Positions 18,684 through 26,234 of a stretch of 45,345 bases of DNA are shown here, piece after piece. The first letter of the stretch is position 1, and every line of letters begins with the position of its first letter. The notes beneath the pieces are model-generated. The model saw only the letters and a program-made list of their open reading frames with translations, ran no database searches and was not told the DNA's origin. Source of the DNA: Actinomycetales bacterium (GTDB lineage Bacteria > Actinomycetota > Actinomycetes > Actinomycetales > Dermatophilaceae); NCBI GenBank assembly GCA_016710645.1, contig JADJVI010000002.1:1-45345 (forward strand), given 5' to 3'. Made by a program: the position numbers and the translations under genes.

Positions 18684-19435
18684 GCCTCGCGCTCCCGGGG
18701 CGTCTCGGCCAGGGCGGCCTGCTGCAGCACGGTGAGGTCGGCACAACCCTTGGCCGCCAGCGCGAGCAGTCCGTCGAGCACCGACCGCTCGAAAGGCTCC
18801 CCCTCGGCCGTGCCCTGCACCTCGACGAAGCGCCCGTCGCCGGTCATGACGACGTTCATGTCGGTCTCGGCCGTGGAGTCCTCGGGGTAGTCCAGGTCGA
18901 GCACCGGACGGCCCCCGATGACTCCCACCGACACCGCCGCGACCGAGCCGGTCAACGGCTGGGCAGTCGCCGCAATGAGACCGCGAGTGCGGGCATCGGC
19001 GATCGCGTCAGCCAGGGCGACATAGGCGCCGGTGATCGCTGCCGTGCGGGTGCCCCCGTCGGCCTGCAGCACATCGCAGTCCAGGACGATGGTGTTCTCC
19101 CCGAGCGCCTTGGTGTCGATGACCGCCCGCAGCGACCGCCCGACCAGGCGCGAGATCTCGTGGGTCCGCCCGCCGATGCGGCCCTTGACCGACTCACGAT
19201 CAGAGCGAGTGTTGGTCGAGCGCGGCAGCATCGCGTACTCCGCCGTTACCCAGCCCGTGCCACGCCCTTTGAGCCAGCGCGGCACGCCTTCGGTGAACGA
19301 CGCGACACACAGCACCCGGGTCCGCCCGAACTCCACGAGGACGCTGCCCTCGGCGTGGTCGAGCCAGTTGCGCGTGATGCGCACGGGTCGGGTCTGGTCA
19401 GGAGCGCGGCCATCATGGCGAGGAGCGTCAGTCAC
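18680..19435 (-). CDS. rph: RNase PH (phosphorolytic tRNA 3' exonuclease)
   Basis: 251 aa. Trims tRNA 3' ends using phosphate. Motifs: GSVLVEFGRTRVLCVASF, GTGWVTAEYAMLPRST (substrate-binding loop), SLRAVIDTKALGENTIVLDCDVLQADGGTRTAAITGA (the catalytic Asp pair) and PVLDLDYPEDSTAETDMNVVMT. GTG start at 19435. It forms a 4-bp overlap with rdgB. Confidence 0.96.
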   Translation of the reverse strand: MTDAPRHDGRAPDQTRPVRITRNWLDHAEGSVLVEFGRTRVLCVASFTEGVPRWLKGRGTGWVTAEYAMLPRSTNTRSDRESVKGRIGGRTHEISRLVGRSLRAVIDTKALGENTIVLDCDVLQADGGTRTAAITGAYVALADAIADARTRGLIAATAQPLTGSVAAVSVGVIGGRPVLDLDYPEDSTAETDMNVVMTGDGRFVEVQGTAEGEPFERSVLDGLLALAAKGCADLTVLQQAALAETPREREA

Positions 19436-19506
19436 CGGGCCAGGCTAGCCCGCGTCCAGCCGGTATGCCGTCCGCCCACCCTGGGGGGCCAGCGGCCCGA
19501 CGACAA

Positions 19507-20271
19507 CTACAACTGGACCACGAGTTCTGGAGTGGCGACCTCGACGGCACCTGGCCATACCGCGGCGGCCTGGGCACGGCATACCTCGACGTCGTTCCAC
19601 GCCGGGATGTGGGTGAGCATGAGGCGCTTGACGTGACCGGCGTCCAGCGCCGCCTGCGCGACCCGCGAGCCGGTCATGTGGATGTCGCGTTCCGGGTCGC
19701 GGCCATCGACGAAGGCCGTGTCGGCCAGGACCAGATCTGCACCGTGCATGAGCGGGAGCAGGGCCTGGCAGGTGTCGGTGTCGCCGGTGAATGTCACCAC
19801 CCGACCGTTGGCCTCGACGCGGTAGCCGTAGGCCTCGACCGGGTGGTTGACCCGGCGTGCCGAGACGGCGAACGGACCGACCTGGAAGCGCGAGCCGTCC
19901 ACCACGGGGTCGAAGTCGAACTCCGGCACTTGCTCGGTCGGGTGACCGTAGTAGGCCAGGCCGACCCGCTGGGGTGTGTCCGCCGGCCCGATGACCCGGA
20001 TCGGTGTGCGCTCGCGTGGCCCGGGCTGGTACTTGGCCATGACGTAGAGCCCGCACATGTCCAGGAAGTGGTCGGCGTGCAGATGGCTGAGGATGACCGC
20101 GTCGAGCGCCGTCGGATCGACATGGCGCTGCAGCACCCCGAGCGAGCCGTTGCCCAGGTCGAGGACGATCGACCAGACCCGTCCTTCGTGTTCGGTCTGT
20201 AGCAGGTAGCACGACGCTGGCGAGTACGGTCCGGGGAAGGACCCCGAGCAGCCGATGACGGTGAGCTTCAT
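19507..20271 (-). CDS. Metallo-beta-lactamase-fold phosphodiesterase (Rv1339-like)
   Basis: 254 aa. Zinc ligands are visible in SHLHADHFLD, in the His of ARRVNHPVEAYGYR, and in VTFTGDTDTC and LMLTHIPAWND. The position between murI and rph is the same as Rv1339 in M. tuberculosis. Rv1339 has been reported to hydrolyse cAMP as an atypical class II phosphodiesterase. By synteny and family, a cyclic-nucleotide or RNA phosphodiesterase is likely; the substrate is inferred. Start and murI stop overlap as ATGA. Confidence 0.88.
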   Translation of the reverse strand: MKLTVIGCSGSFPGPYSPASCYLLQTEHEGRVWSIVLDLGNGSLGVLQRHVDPTALDAVILSHLHADHFLDMCGLYVMAKYQPGPRERTPIRVIGPADTPQRVGLAYYGHPTEQVPEFDFDPVVDGSRFQVGPFAVSARRVNHPVEAYGYRVEANGRVVTFTGDTDTCQALLPLMHGADLVLADTAFVDGRDPERDIHMTGSRVAQAALDAGHVKRLMLTHIPAWNDVEVCRAQAAAVWPGAVEVATPELVVQL

Positions 20272-21077
20272 GTGTGCGCGACCTCCTCGCGGTGAGCCTG
20301 CACCGCCGCTTCGGGGCCCAGGAAACGTCGGGCCAGTCGGCTGAAGACGTCCGGGTCACCGGTGGTGACGAATTCGTGCCGCGGTGGCGGCAGGTGGTCC
20401 GGCCGCAGCGACGACGTGTCGGCCAACAGCCGGAAGAGATCCTTGGCGGTCTCCTCGGCCGAGGACACCAAGGTCACCCCTTCACCCATGACATAGGAGA
20501 TGACGCCGGTGAGCAGCGGATAGTGCGTGCACCCCAGGACGAGGGTGTCGACCTCAGCGCGTTGCAGGGGCGCGAGGTAGTCACGCGCCACCTCGAGCAA
20601 CTCCGGTCCGGAGGTGACCCCACTCTCGACGAACTCCACGAAGCGCGGGCATGGCACCGACAGCAACTCCACCTGCGGGGCCGCCGCGAAGGCATCGGGA
20701 TACGCCCGCGACGTGTGGGTGCCGACCGTGCTGATGACCCCGACTCGCGCATTGCGGGTGGCTCGCACCGCACGGCGCACCGCGGGTCGGATGACCTCGA
20801 TGACCGGCACGTCATATCGCTCGCGCGCATCGTGCAGCACCGCGGCGCTGGCGGTGTTGCAGGCGATGACGAGCGCCTTGACCCCACGGTCGACGAGCCG
20901 GTCGAGACACTCCAGGGCAAACTCCCGAGTCTGGGCAATCGGCCTGGGGCCGTAAGGAGTTCGGGCCGTGTCACCGAAGTAGACGATGCTCTCGTGCGGG
21001 AGCTGGTCGAGCACGGCGCGAGCGACGGTGAGGCCCCCGTATCCGGAGTCGAAAATCCCGATCGGTGCGTCGGCCAT
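20268..21077 (-). CDS. murI: Glutamate racemase
   Basis: 269 aa. Makes D-glutamate for peptidoglycan. Both catalytic cysteines are present (VIACNTASA and LGCTHYPLL), with the N-terminal PIGIFDSGYGGLTVARAV, YFGDTARTPYGP and TGDPDVF. The ATG at 21077 is preferred over upstream in-frame codons because the -10 hexamer TATCCT lies 6 nt upstream, predicting a leaderless mRNA. It heads the murI-phosphodiesterase-rph-rdgB-Moco chain. Confidence 0.95.
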   Translation of the reverse strand: MADAPIGIFDSGYGGLTVARAVLDQLPHESIVYFGDTARTPYGPRPIAQTREFALECLDRLVDRGVKALVIACNTASAAVLHDARERYDVPVIEVIRPAVRRAVRATRNARVGVISTVGTHTSRAYPDAFAAAPQVELLSVPCPRFVEFVESGVTSGPELLEVARDYLAPLQRAEVDTLVLGCTHYPLLTGVISYVMGEGVTLVSSAEETAKDLFRLLADTSSLRPDHLPPPRHEFVTTGDPDVFSRLARRFLGPEAAVQAHREEVAHT

Positions 21078-21137
21078 CAGGTAAGGATAAGAGTCCGACG
21101 CCGATGGCCCGCACGCGCCCGCGGTCTGGTCCATCAC

Positions 21138-21161
21138 ACGGCATACCCCGCCGTATGCCGT
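21138..21161. repeat. Inverted pair of the dispersed word, possible terminator hairpin
   Basis: ACGGCATAC, 6 nt CCCGCC, then GTATGCCGT: a perfect 9-bp stem formed by two copies of the genome-wide repeated word in opposite orientation. It lies between the DUF2017 stop (21186) and the murI promoter, where a terminator for clpS-DUF2017 would be expected. Confidence 0.6.
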
Positions 21162-21185
21162 CTCACCGCCAGTTGCAGGGGTCGG

Positions 21186-21812
21186 TCACCCGAAGAGGCG
21201 TCGGCCCATCAGCGCACCGGCCAACGAATCCTGCAACCAGGTGAGGAAGTCGTAGACCGCGACGGCATACGCGAGGGGGTGGTCGGGCTGACGCGCGGCG
21301 ATGCCTTCGACCGCCTCGACATCCGACTCGGTCTGGATTCCCAACCGCTCAGCCAGCAACAGCCGGGTGTCGGTGAGCGCGACAAGCAGGGCTTCCGCGT
21401 CGGCCTTGGCCAGAGCCACCCGCTCACTCTCGGCAGCGCGCAACACCGCCGACGCACGGGCCAGGTTGTCGCTCTTGCGGCGGCGCAGGTCTTGCTCGGT
21501 CAACCGCCGGAACTCGGCCGCGATCGCCGGATCGCCGCGGTGGGCATCGGGCAGCAAACGGTCCAAGGCGGGGTCGCGCTCGGGGTCGGGGTCAGCCCGC
21601 CGGTGTTCGTGCTCTTCACCCGTGAACGAGTTGCCGAAATCCGGCCCGAGGCTGGCGACGAGATCGGCAAACGCGTCACCGGTGTCGGCGAGCGACTCGG
21701 TCGGCGCGAGCAACAGCCGCGTCTGGTCCAGGAGCCCGCAGATCACGGCCCGCTCGGCCTCGTCGAGCTTGGCGACGAACAACTCCCCCTTGCGCTTGAA
21801 GGCCCGCGCCAT
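21186..21812 (-). CDS. DUF2017 protein
   Basis: 208 aa, helical, soluble. Begins MARAFKRKGELFVAKLDEAERAVICGLLDQTRLLL, typical of DUF2017, and ends with a Trp-containing helix (AVAVYDFLTWLQDSLAGALM). It starts 3 nt after the clpS stop, the conserved actinobacterial clpS-DUF2017 pair (Rv1331-Rv1332). Function unknown; the constant linkage suggests a role near ClpS or Clp proteolysis. Confidence 0.85.
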   Translation of the reverse strand: MARAFKRKGELFVAKLDEAERAVICGLLDQTRLLLAPTESLADTGDAFADLVASLGPDFGNSFTGEEHEHRRADPDPERDPALDRLLPDAHRGDPAIAAEFRRLTEQDLRRRKSDNLARASAVLRAAESERVALAKADAEALLVALTDTRLLLAERLGIQTESDVEAVEGIAARQPDHPLAYAVAVYDFLTWLQDSLAGALMGRRLFG

Positions 21813-21815
21813 GCG

Positions 21816-22106
21816 CTAGTCGTCCCTCTCGAAGGTCGCCCACAACCCATAGCCCTGCATGGCCATGGCGTCGCGTTCCATCTCCTCGCGCGAGCCATTG
21901 GAGACCACCGCTTTGCCGAGGGTGTGCACGTCCATCATGAGCTTCTCGGCCTTGGCCCGCGGGTAATTGAAGTAGCTCTGAAACACATAGGTCACATAGC
22001 TCATGAGGTTGACCGGGTCGTTCCACACCAGCGTGATCCACGGCGTCGCCGGCTCGGCCAGGTCGGCTGTCTCCGACTGGCGTTCCTGCACAGGAGCAAT
22101 GGACAC
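21816..22106 (-). CDS. clpS: ClpS, N-degron adaptor for the Clp protease
   Basis: 96 aa. The core is intact: ITLVWNDPVNLMSYVTYVFQ (substrate pocket), RAKAEKLMMDVHTLGKAVVSNGSREE (ClpA/C-binding face) and YGLWATFERD. It hands proteins with bulky N-terminal residues to the Clp unfoldase. It starts at a GTG lying 6 nt from a -10 hexamer, without ribosome site, so it is probably leaderless. It shares its promoter with the divergent pncB. Confidence 0.95.
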   Translation of the reverse strand: MSIAPVQERQSETADLAEPATPWITLVWNDPVNLMSYVTYVFQSYFNYPRAKAEKLMMDVHTLGKAVVSNGSREEMERDAMAMQGYGLWATFERDD

Positions 22107-22112
22107 AGGCTC

Positions 22113-22122
22113 ACTTTAGGCT
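22113..22122. promoter_or_regulatory. Symmetric bidirectional -10 element for clpS and pncB
   Basis: The 10 bp ACTTTAGGCT holds TAGGCT for pncB on the plus strand and TAAAGT for clpS on the minus strand, sharing the central TA. Each hexamer ends exactly 6 nt before a GTG start codon (22129 and 22106). Confidence 0.65.
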
Positions 22123-22128
22123 GTCGTG

Positions 22129-23460
22129 GTGACCCCTTCCGCCTCAGTGGCCCCCACCGGACACCTCCAGTCCGCCAGCACCGCGCTGCTCACCGACCAC
22201 TACGAGCTCACCATGCTGCAGGCCGCGCTGCGCTCGGGCGAGGCGCATCGGCGGTGCGTCTTCGAGACCTTCACCCGCCGGTTGCCTGAGGGACGCCGGT
22301 ATGCCGTGCTCGCCGGCACCGGGCGCTTCCTCGACGCGCTGGAGCAGTTCCGCTTCGGGGAGGCCGAGATCGCCGACCTGCGTGCCCGCAAGGTCGTCGA
22401 CGAGGAGACCTGCGACTGGTTGGCGGCGTACCGCTTCACCGGTGATATCAGCGGGTATGCCGAGGGCGAATGCTTCTTCCCCGGCTCGCCCGTGCTCGTG
22501 GTCGAGGCGAGCTTCGCGGAGGGCGTCCTGCTGGAGACGCTCGCCCTCTCGATCCTCAACCACGACAGCGCCATTGCGTCGGCCGCCTCCCGGATGACCG
22601 CGGCTGCTGGTGATCGACCCTGTATCGAGATGGGATCGCGACGCACTCACGAGGAGGCCGCGGTCGCGTGCGCCCGCGCGGCATACCTCGCCGGGTTCGC
22701 GCGGACCAGCAACCTGGAGGCCGGCCGCCGCTATGGCGTACCGACGACCGGCACGTCGGCGCACGCTTTCACCCTGCTGTACGACAGCGAACGCGAAGCC
22801 TTCGCAGCCCAACTCGCCGCGCTCGGCACCGGCACCACCCTGCTCGTCGACACCTACGACGTCATGACCGCCGTCCGGACCGCGGTCGAGTTGGCCGGAC
22901 CGCAGCTCGGCGCGGTGCGCCTGGACTCCGGCGACCTCATCGTTCAGGCGCACGAGGTGCGCGCGCTGTTGGACTCGTTGGGCGCGACGGACACTCGCAT
23001 CATCGTCACCTCGGACCTCGACGAATACGCCATCGCCGCGTTGCAGGCCGCACCGGTGGACGGCTACGGCGTCGGGACCGCCCTGGTCACCGGCTCGGGC
23101 GCCCCCACGTCGAGCATGGTCTACAAGCTGGTCGCCCGCGAGGATGCGTCGGGGACGATGCAACCGGTGGCGAAGAAGAGCAAGGACAAGCTCAGCGTCG
23201 GCGGCCGCAAGTGGGCGCTGCGCCGGCTCGGCGCGAGCGGACGGGCCGAGGCCGAGGTCGTCGGCATCGGTGCACGACCTGACGACGACGGCAACGACCG
23301 CACCCTCATGGTCGACCTGGTCCGCGGCGGGGAGCGCATCGACACGGGCGACCTCGCAGCCGCGCGGGCCCGGCATACCGCCTCTCGGGCCGAACTCCCC
23401 CGCCAGGCAACCCAATTGCAGCGCGGCGAGGTGTGCATCCCCACGCACTACGAGCCGTGA
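22129..23460 (+). CDS. pncB: Nicotinate phosphoribosyltransferase
   Basis: 443 aa. Joins nicotinic acid and PRPP to nicotinate mononucleotide in NAD salvage. Motifs: LLTDHYELTMLQAAL, the loop GSRRTHEEAAVACARAAYLAGFARTSN (split here for brevity), TTGTSAHAFTLL with the phosphorylated His, VRLDSGDL, and GYGVGTALVTG. The GTG at 22129 is preferred over 22126 because it stands 6 nt from the -10 element. pncA follows 36 bp downstream, giving the nicotinamide-to-NaMN route in one locus. Confidence 0.95.
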   Translation: MTPSASVAPTGHLQSASTALLTDHYELTMLQAALRSGEAHRRCVFETFTRRLPEGRRYAVLAGTGRFLDALEQFRFGEAEIADLRARKVVDEETCDWLAAYRFTGDISGYAEGECFFPGSPVLVVEASFAEGVLLETLALSILNHDSAIASAASRMTAAAGDRPCIEMGSRRTHEEAAVACARAAYLAGFARTSNLEAGRRYGVPTTGTSAHAFTLLYDSEREAFAAQLAALGTGTTLLVDTYDVMTAVRTAVELAGPQLGAVRLDSGDLIVQAHEVRALLDSLGATDTRIIVTSDLDEYAIAALQAAPVDGYGVGTALVTGSGAPTSSMVYKLVAREDASGTMQPVAKKSKDKLSVGGRKWALRRLGASGRAEAEVVGIGARPDDDGNDRTLMVDLVRGGERIDTGDLAAARARHTASRAELPRQATQLQRGEVCIPTHYEP

Positions 23461-23496
23461 TCCCTCGCATTGTTGGGGCTTGGTGATAATGGCGCC

Positions 23497-24087
23497 ATGA
23501 GCAGCCCACGCACCGCACTCGTCGTCGTCGATGTCCAGAACGACTTCTGCGAGGGCGGATCTCTCGCTGTGGCGGGCGGTGCAGCCGTCGCCGCCGACGT
23601 CGCCGACTGGGTGCGCGACCACGGCGGCGACTACGCGGCGATCGTTGCGACCGCCGACTGGCATGAGGACCCGGGCAGCCACTGGGCGGCCGAGCCCGAC
23701 TTCCGGGACACCTGGCCGGTGCATTGCGCGGCCGGTACCCCGGGAGCGGACTTCCACCCCGCAATCGCGTCCACGCTCGCGGAGGCGGACGCGGTCTTCC
23801 GCAAGGGCCGCGACCGCGCGGCATACAGCGGCTTCGAGGGGTATGCCGCGGACGGCACCAGCCTGGGTGACTGGCTGCGCGACCGCGACATCACGGCGGT
23901 CGACGTTGTCGGCATCGCGACCGACCACTGCGTTCGTGCCACCGCCGTCGATGCCAGAGCGGAGGGCTTCGACGTGCGGGTGCTGTTGCCGATGACCGCC
24001 GGGGTGGCCCCTGACACAACCGAGCGTGCGATCCGCCAGATGATCGAGGTCGGCGCCGAGCCCATCGGCAGCGTACGCACCGGGTAA
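23497..24087 (+). CDS. pncA: Nicotinamidase (pyrazinamidase-type)
   Basis: 196 aa. Deamidates nicotinamide to nicotinate, the substrate of PncB. The catalytic triad is visible: Asp in VVDVQNDFCEGG, Lys in FRKGRD, Cys in ATDHCVRATA. Metal ligands lie in DWHEDPGSHW. The ATG at 23497 is 6 nt after GATAAT, so the mRNA may be leaderless and separately transcribed from pncB. Confidence 0.95.
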   Translation: MSSPRTALVVVDVQNDFCEGGSLAVAGGAAVAADVADWVRDHGGDYAAIVATADWHEDPGSHWAAEPDFRDTWPVHCAAGTPGADFHPAIASTLAEADAVFRKGRDRAAYSGFEGYAADGTSLGDWLRDRDITAVDVVGIATDHCVRATAVDARAEGFDVRVLLPMTAGVAPDTTERAIRQMIEVGAEPIGSVRTG

Positions 24088-24095
24088 GGTCCCGG

Positions 24096-25316
24096 ATGAC
24101 GGGGTGCCTGGGCAGCATCCCGATTGCCGTAAGGGACGGTGGACGGGTGAACAGGTGGTGGCGTGCTGCCCCGTTGACCGTCTTCGTCGTCGTCACCTTG
24201 GGGATCGTCGGCCTCGCTATGGCGATCAGCGCTGCCGAACACGGCTGGACCACATCGACCGCCTCAGTCACTGCCACCCCACCAGTACCCGCCGAGCCGG
24301 CGCTCACCTTTGCCGTGATCGGCGATATTCCTTACACCCCAGCCCAATTGGCCGCGCTGCCAGGCTGGGTCGACCAGATCAACGCCGATCCCAAGGTGGC
24401 TTTCACGGTCCATGTCGGCGACATCAAGGCGGGGTCGAGCCCGTGCACCAGCGACTACTTCCGCACGGTGCGTGGCATCTTCGACCGCTTCCGGGGCCCG
24501 CTGATCTTCACCCCTGGGGACAACGAGTGGACCGATTGCCACCGCACCCCGGCTGGTGAGTTCGACCCGCTGGAACGACTCGCCGCCTTGCGGTCCATCT
24601 TCTTCACCACTGCCGGGCGCACGCTGGGCAGCGCTCCCCTGCAGGTCGCCTCGCTCTCGGCCCTCGGGATGCCGGAGATCGTCAGTTGGCGCTCGACCGG
24701 TGTTTCGTTCGCCGCCTTGCATGTGGTCGGCAGTGACGACGGACTGCGGCCCTGGAGCGGCCGCGGCGAACGCACTGTCACCGCGGCTCAACGCGCCGAG
24801 CAGACGGCCCGGTCGGCCGCCGTTCGCGCACTCGTCGACACGACGATCGACAGCGCGGCCCAGGCCAACGACCGAGCGGTGGTCTTCTTCCTGCAGGCCG
24901 ACATGTTCGCCGCCGGCGAGGAGGAGGCCACCGACCTCACGGCATACCGGCCGCTGGTTCAGACCCTGGCCGCGGCGGCCGGCCGCTACTCCGGTCCGAT
25001 CTACCTCGTCAACGGTGGTTCCCACACGTTCGCCCATACTCGACCGCTGGAATCCGGATCGGAGTGGCTGCCCGCCTACGGGGTCGATCTCCCGGCTCCG
25101 TCCATCATCCGGGTCGCGGTCGACGGATCGGACCGGGCCACGGGCTGGCTGCGCCTCAGCCTCCCGGCCGAGGACCCCGCGGCTGCTCCCGCGTTGACGC
25201 CGCTGGGGGTCGCTGGTGGGCTGCGGGATCCGCTGGCCATCACCCAGGTGCCATTCCGCTCGGTGGCCGCCGCCACGCTGGCGAGCACTGGGCCGCCCTC
25301 GTCGTCGGGTGGCTGA
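24096..25316 (+). CDS. Exported/membrane-anchored calcineurin-like metallophosphoesterase
   Basis: 406 aa. A basic start and one hydrophobic helix (about residues 26-46, LTVFVVVTLGIVGLAMAISAA) give a signal anchor. Phosphoesterase pieces: FAVIGDIPYT, VHVGDIKAG and FTPGDNEWTDCHR. The usual GDxH reads GDIP, so one metal ligand may differ. The C-terminal third contains VNGGSHTFAHTRPL. The ATG at 24096 follows TAAGGT by 5 nt, so leaderless initiation is plausible; GTG at 24147 is the alternative. The substrate is unknown. Confidence 0.72.
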   Translation: MTGCLGSIPIAVRDGGRVNRWWRAAPLTVFVVVTLGIVGLAMAISAAEHGWTTSTASVTATPPVPAEPALTFAVIGDIPYTPAQLAALPGWVDQINADPKVAFTVHVGDIKAGSSPCTSDYFRTVRGIFDRFRGPLIFTPGDNEWTDCHRTPAGEFDPLERLAALRSIFFTTAGRTLGSAPLQVASLSALGMPEIVSWRSTGVSFAALHVVGSDDGLRPWSGRGERTVTAAQRAEQTARSAAVRALVDTTIDSAAQANDRAVVFFLQADMFAAGEEEATDLTAYRPLVQTLAAAAGRYSGPIYLVNGGSHTFAHTRPLESGSEWLPAYGVDLPAPSIIRVAVDGSDRATGWLRLSLPAEDPAAAPALTPLGVAGGLRDPLAITQVPFRSVAAATLASTGPPSSSGG

Positions 25317-25397
25317 ATGACCCGATCCCTGCGCGTGACGTGCCCGACAGGCAGGTAGCTCGATGGTGCCGGGTGCCGGTCGGATAGCCTGGCCCCC

Positions 25398-26234
25398 ATG
25401 TCTGGTCGGCTGTCGGACTCCCTGCTCGAGCGGTTGATCGACGACGCCGCCGTCTTCCCGCCCGGAAGCGCCCCGCTGCCTGACGCGGTGGCCTCCCATC
25501 TGGCCCGCACGGCATACCGGCACTTCGTCGGACCGCTTCTCGTCCCCGCAACGGCCACCAACCAGGTGCTGGAGTTGGTGGGCGAGGCAGCGATCGAGGT
25601 GGGCCTCATCGCGCGCCCGGGGACGCCGATCGAGCCGGTCCGGGAGGGCGTCATCGCGTGCATCGGCACCCCCGTGCTCGTGTCGGGCGTCGAGGTGGGG
25701 GCGAGTTCGGCGTGGCGCACACTGGACGATCTCGGCGTCACGGTGACGGTGGAGATCCCGAGGGATGGGTTCGAGCAGGCTCTGGACGACGTCGCGGAAG
25801 CGGCCCACGAATACGCTCAGGTGGGTGGCCCGGACATCCAGGCCAAGTTCCGCACCGGCGCCACCGAGGTGTGGGCCTGGCCCGACGAGGCCGAGCTGGC
25901 GCGGTTCATCCACGGCTGTGTCAGACGCCGATTGCCCTTCAAACTCACCGGCGGACTGCACCACGTCCTCCGCGCCGACCGGGTCGACGGACCGCAGCAC
26001 GGCCTGCTCAACGTCCTCACCGCTGTCGATGCGGCCGCTGCGGGGGCATTGCCCGACCAGATCGCTGCCTGCCTGGCAGAGCGCTCCCCCGGCCCGCTGA
26101 CCGATGTCTTGCTCGGGATGACCAGCGAAGAAGTTGCCGAGGTACGCGCCGTCTTCCGCGCCTACGGCTGTTGCACCGTGACCGATCCCATCGGCGAGCT
26201 TGTCGAGCTCGGCCTGCTCAAGGAGGAGCACTGA
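25398..26234 (+). CDS. Conserved protein of unknown function coupled to fumarylacetoacetase
   Basis: 278 aa, soluble, no signal peptide. I do not recognise a named domain. Features: DDAAVFPPGSAPL near the start, alternating beta and helix segments (VGLIARPGTP, VTVTVEIPRDGFEQAL), then DIQAKFRTGATEVWAWPDEAEL, LPFKLTGGLHHVLR and HGLLNVLTAV. These look like conserved blocks of a barrel-like enzyme fold, with KFRTG and LTGGLHH as candidate active-site stretches. The start ATG lies 7 nt after TAGCCT (leaderless). Its stop shares one base with the fahA start (TGATG), so it is translated together with fahA and probably works in tyrosine/homogentisate breakdown; that is inference. Confidence 0.75.
   Translation: MSGRLSDSLLERLIDDAAVFPPGSAPLPDAVASHLARTAYRHFVGPLLVPATATNQVLELVGEAAIEVGLIARPGTPIEPVREGVIACIGTPVLVSGVEVGASSAWRTLDDLGVTVTVEIPRDGFEQALDDVAEAAHEYAQVGGPDIQAKFRTGATEVWAWPDEAELARFIHGCVRRRLPFKLTGGLHHVLRADRVDGPQHGLLNVLTAVDAAAAGALPDQIAACLAERSPGPLTDVLLGMTSEEVAEVRAVFRAYGCCTVTDPIGELVELGLLKEEH

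Noticed and set aside
24264..26231. Minus-strand open frame of 655 codons opposite the phosphoesterase and the unknown gene
   Set aside because: Composition of a shadow frame; it spans the boundary of two real plus-strand genes.
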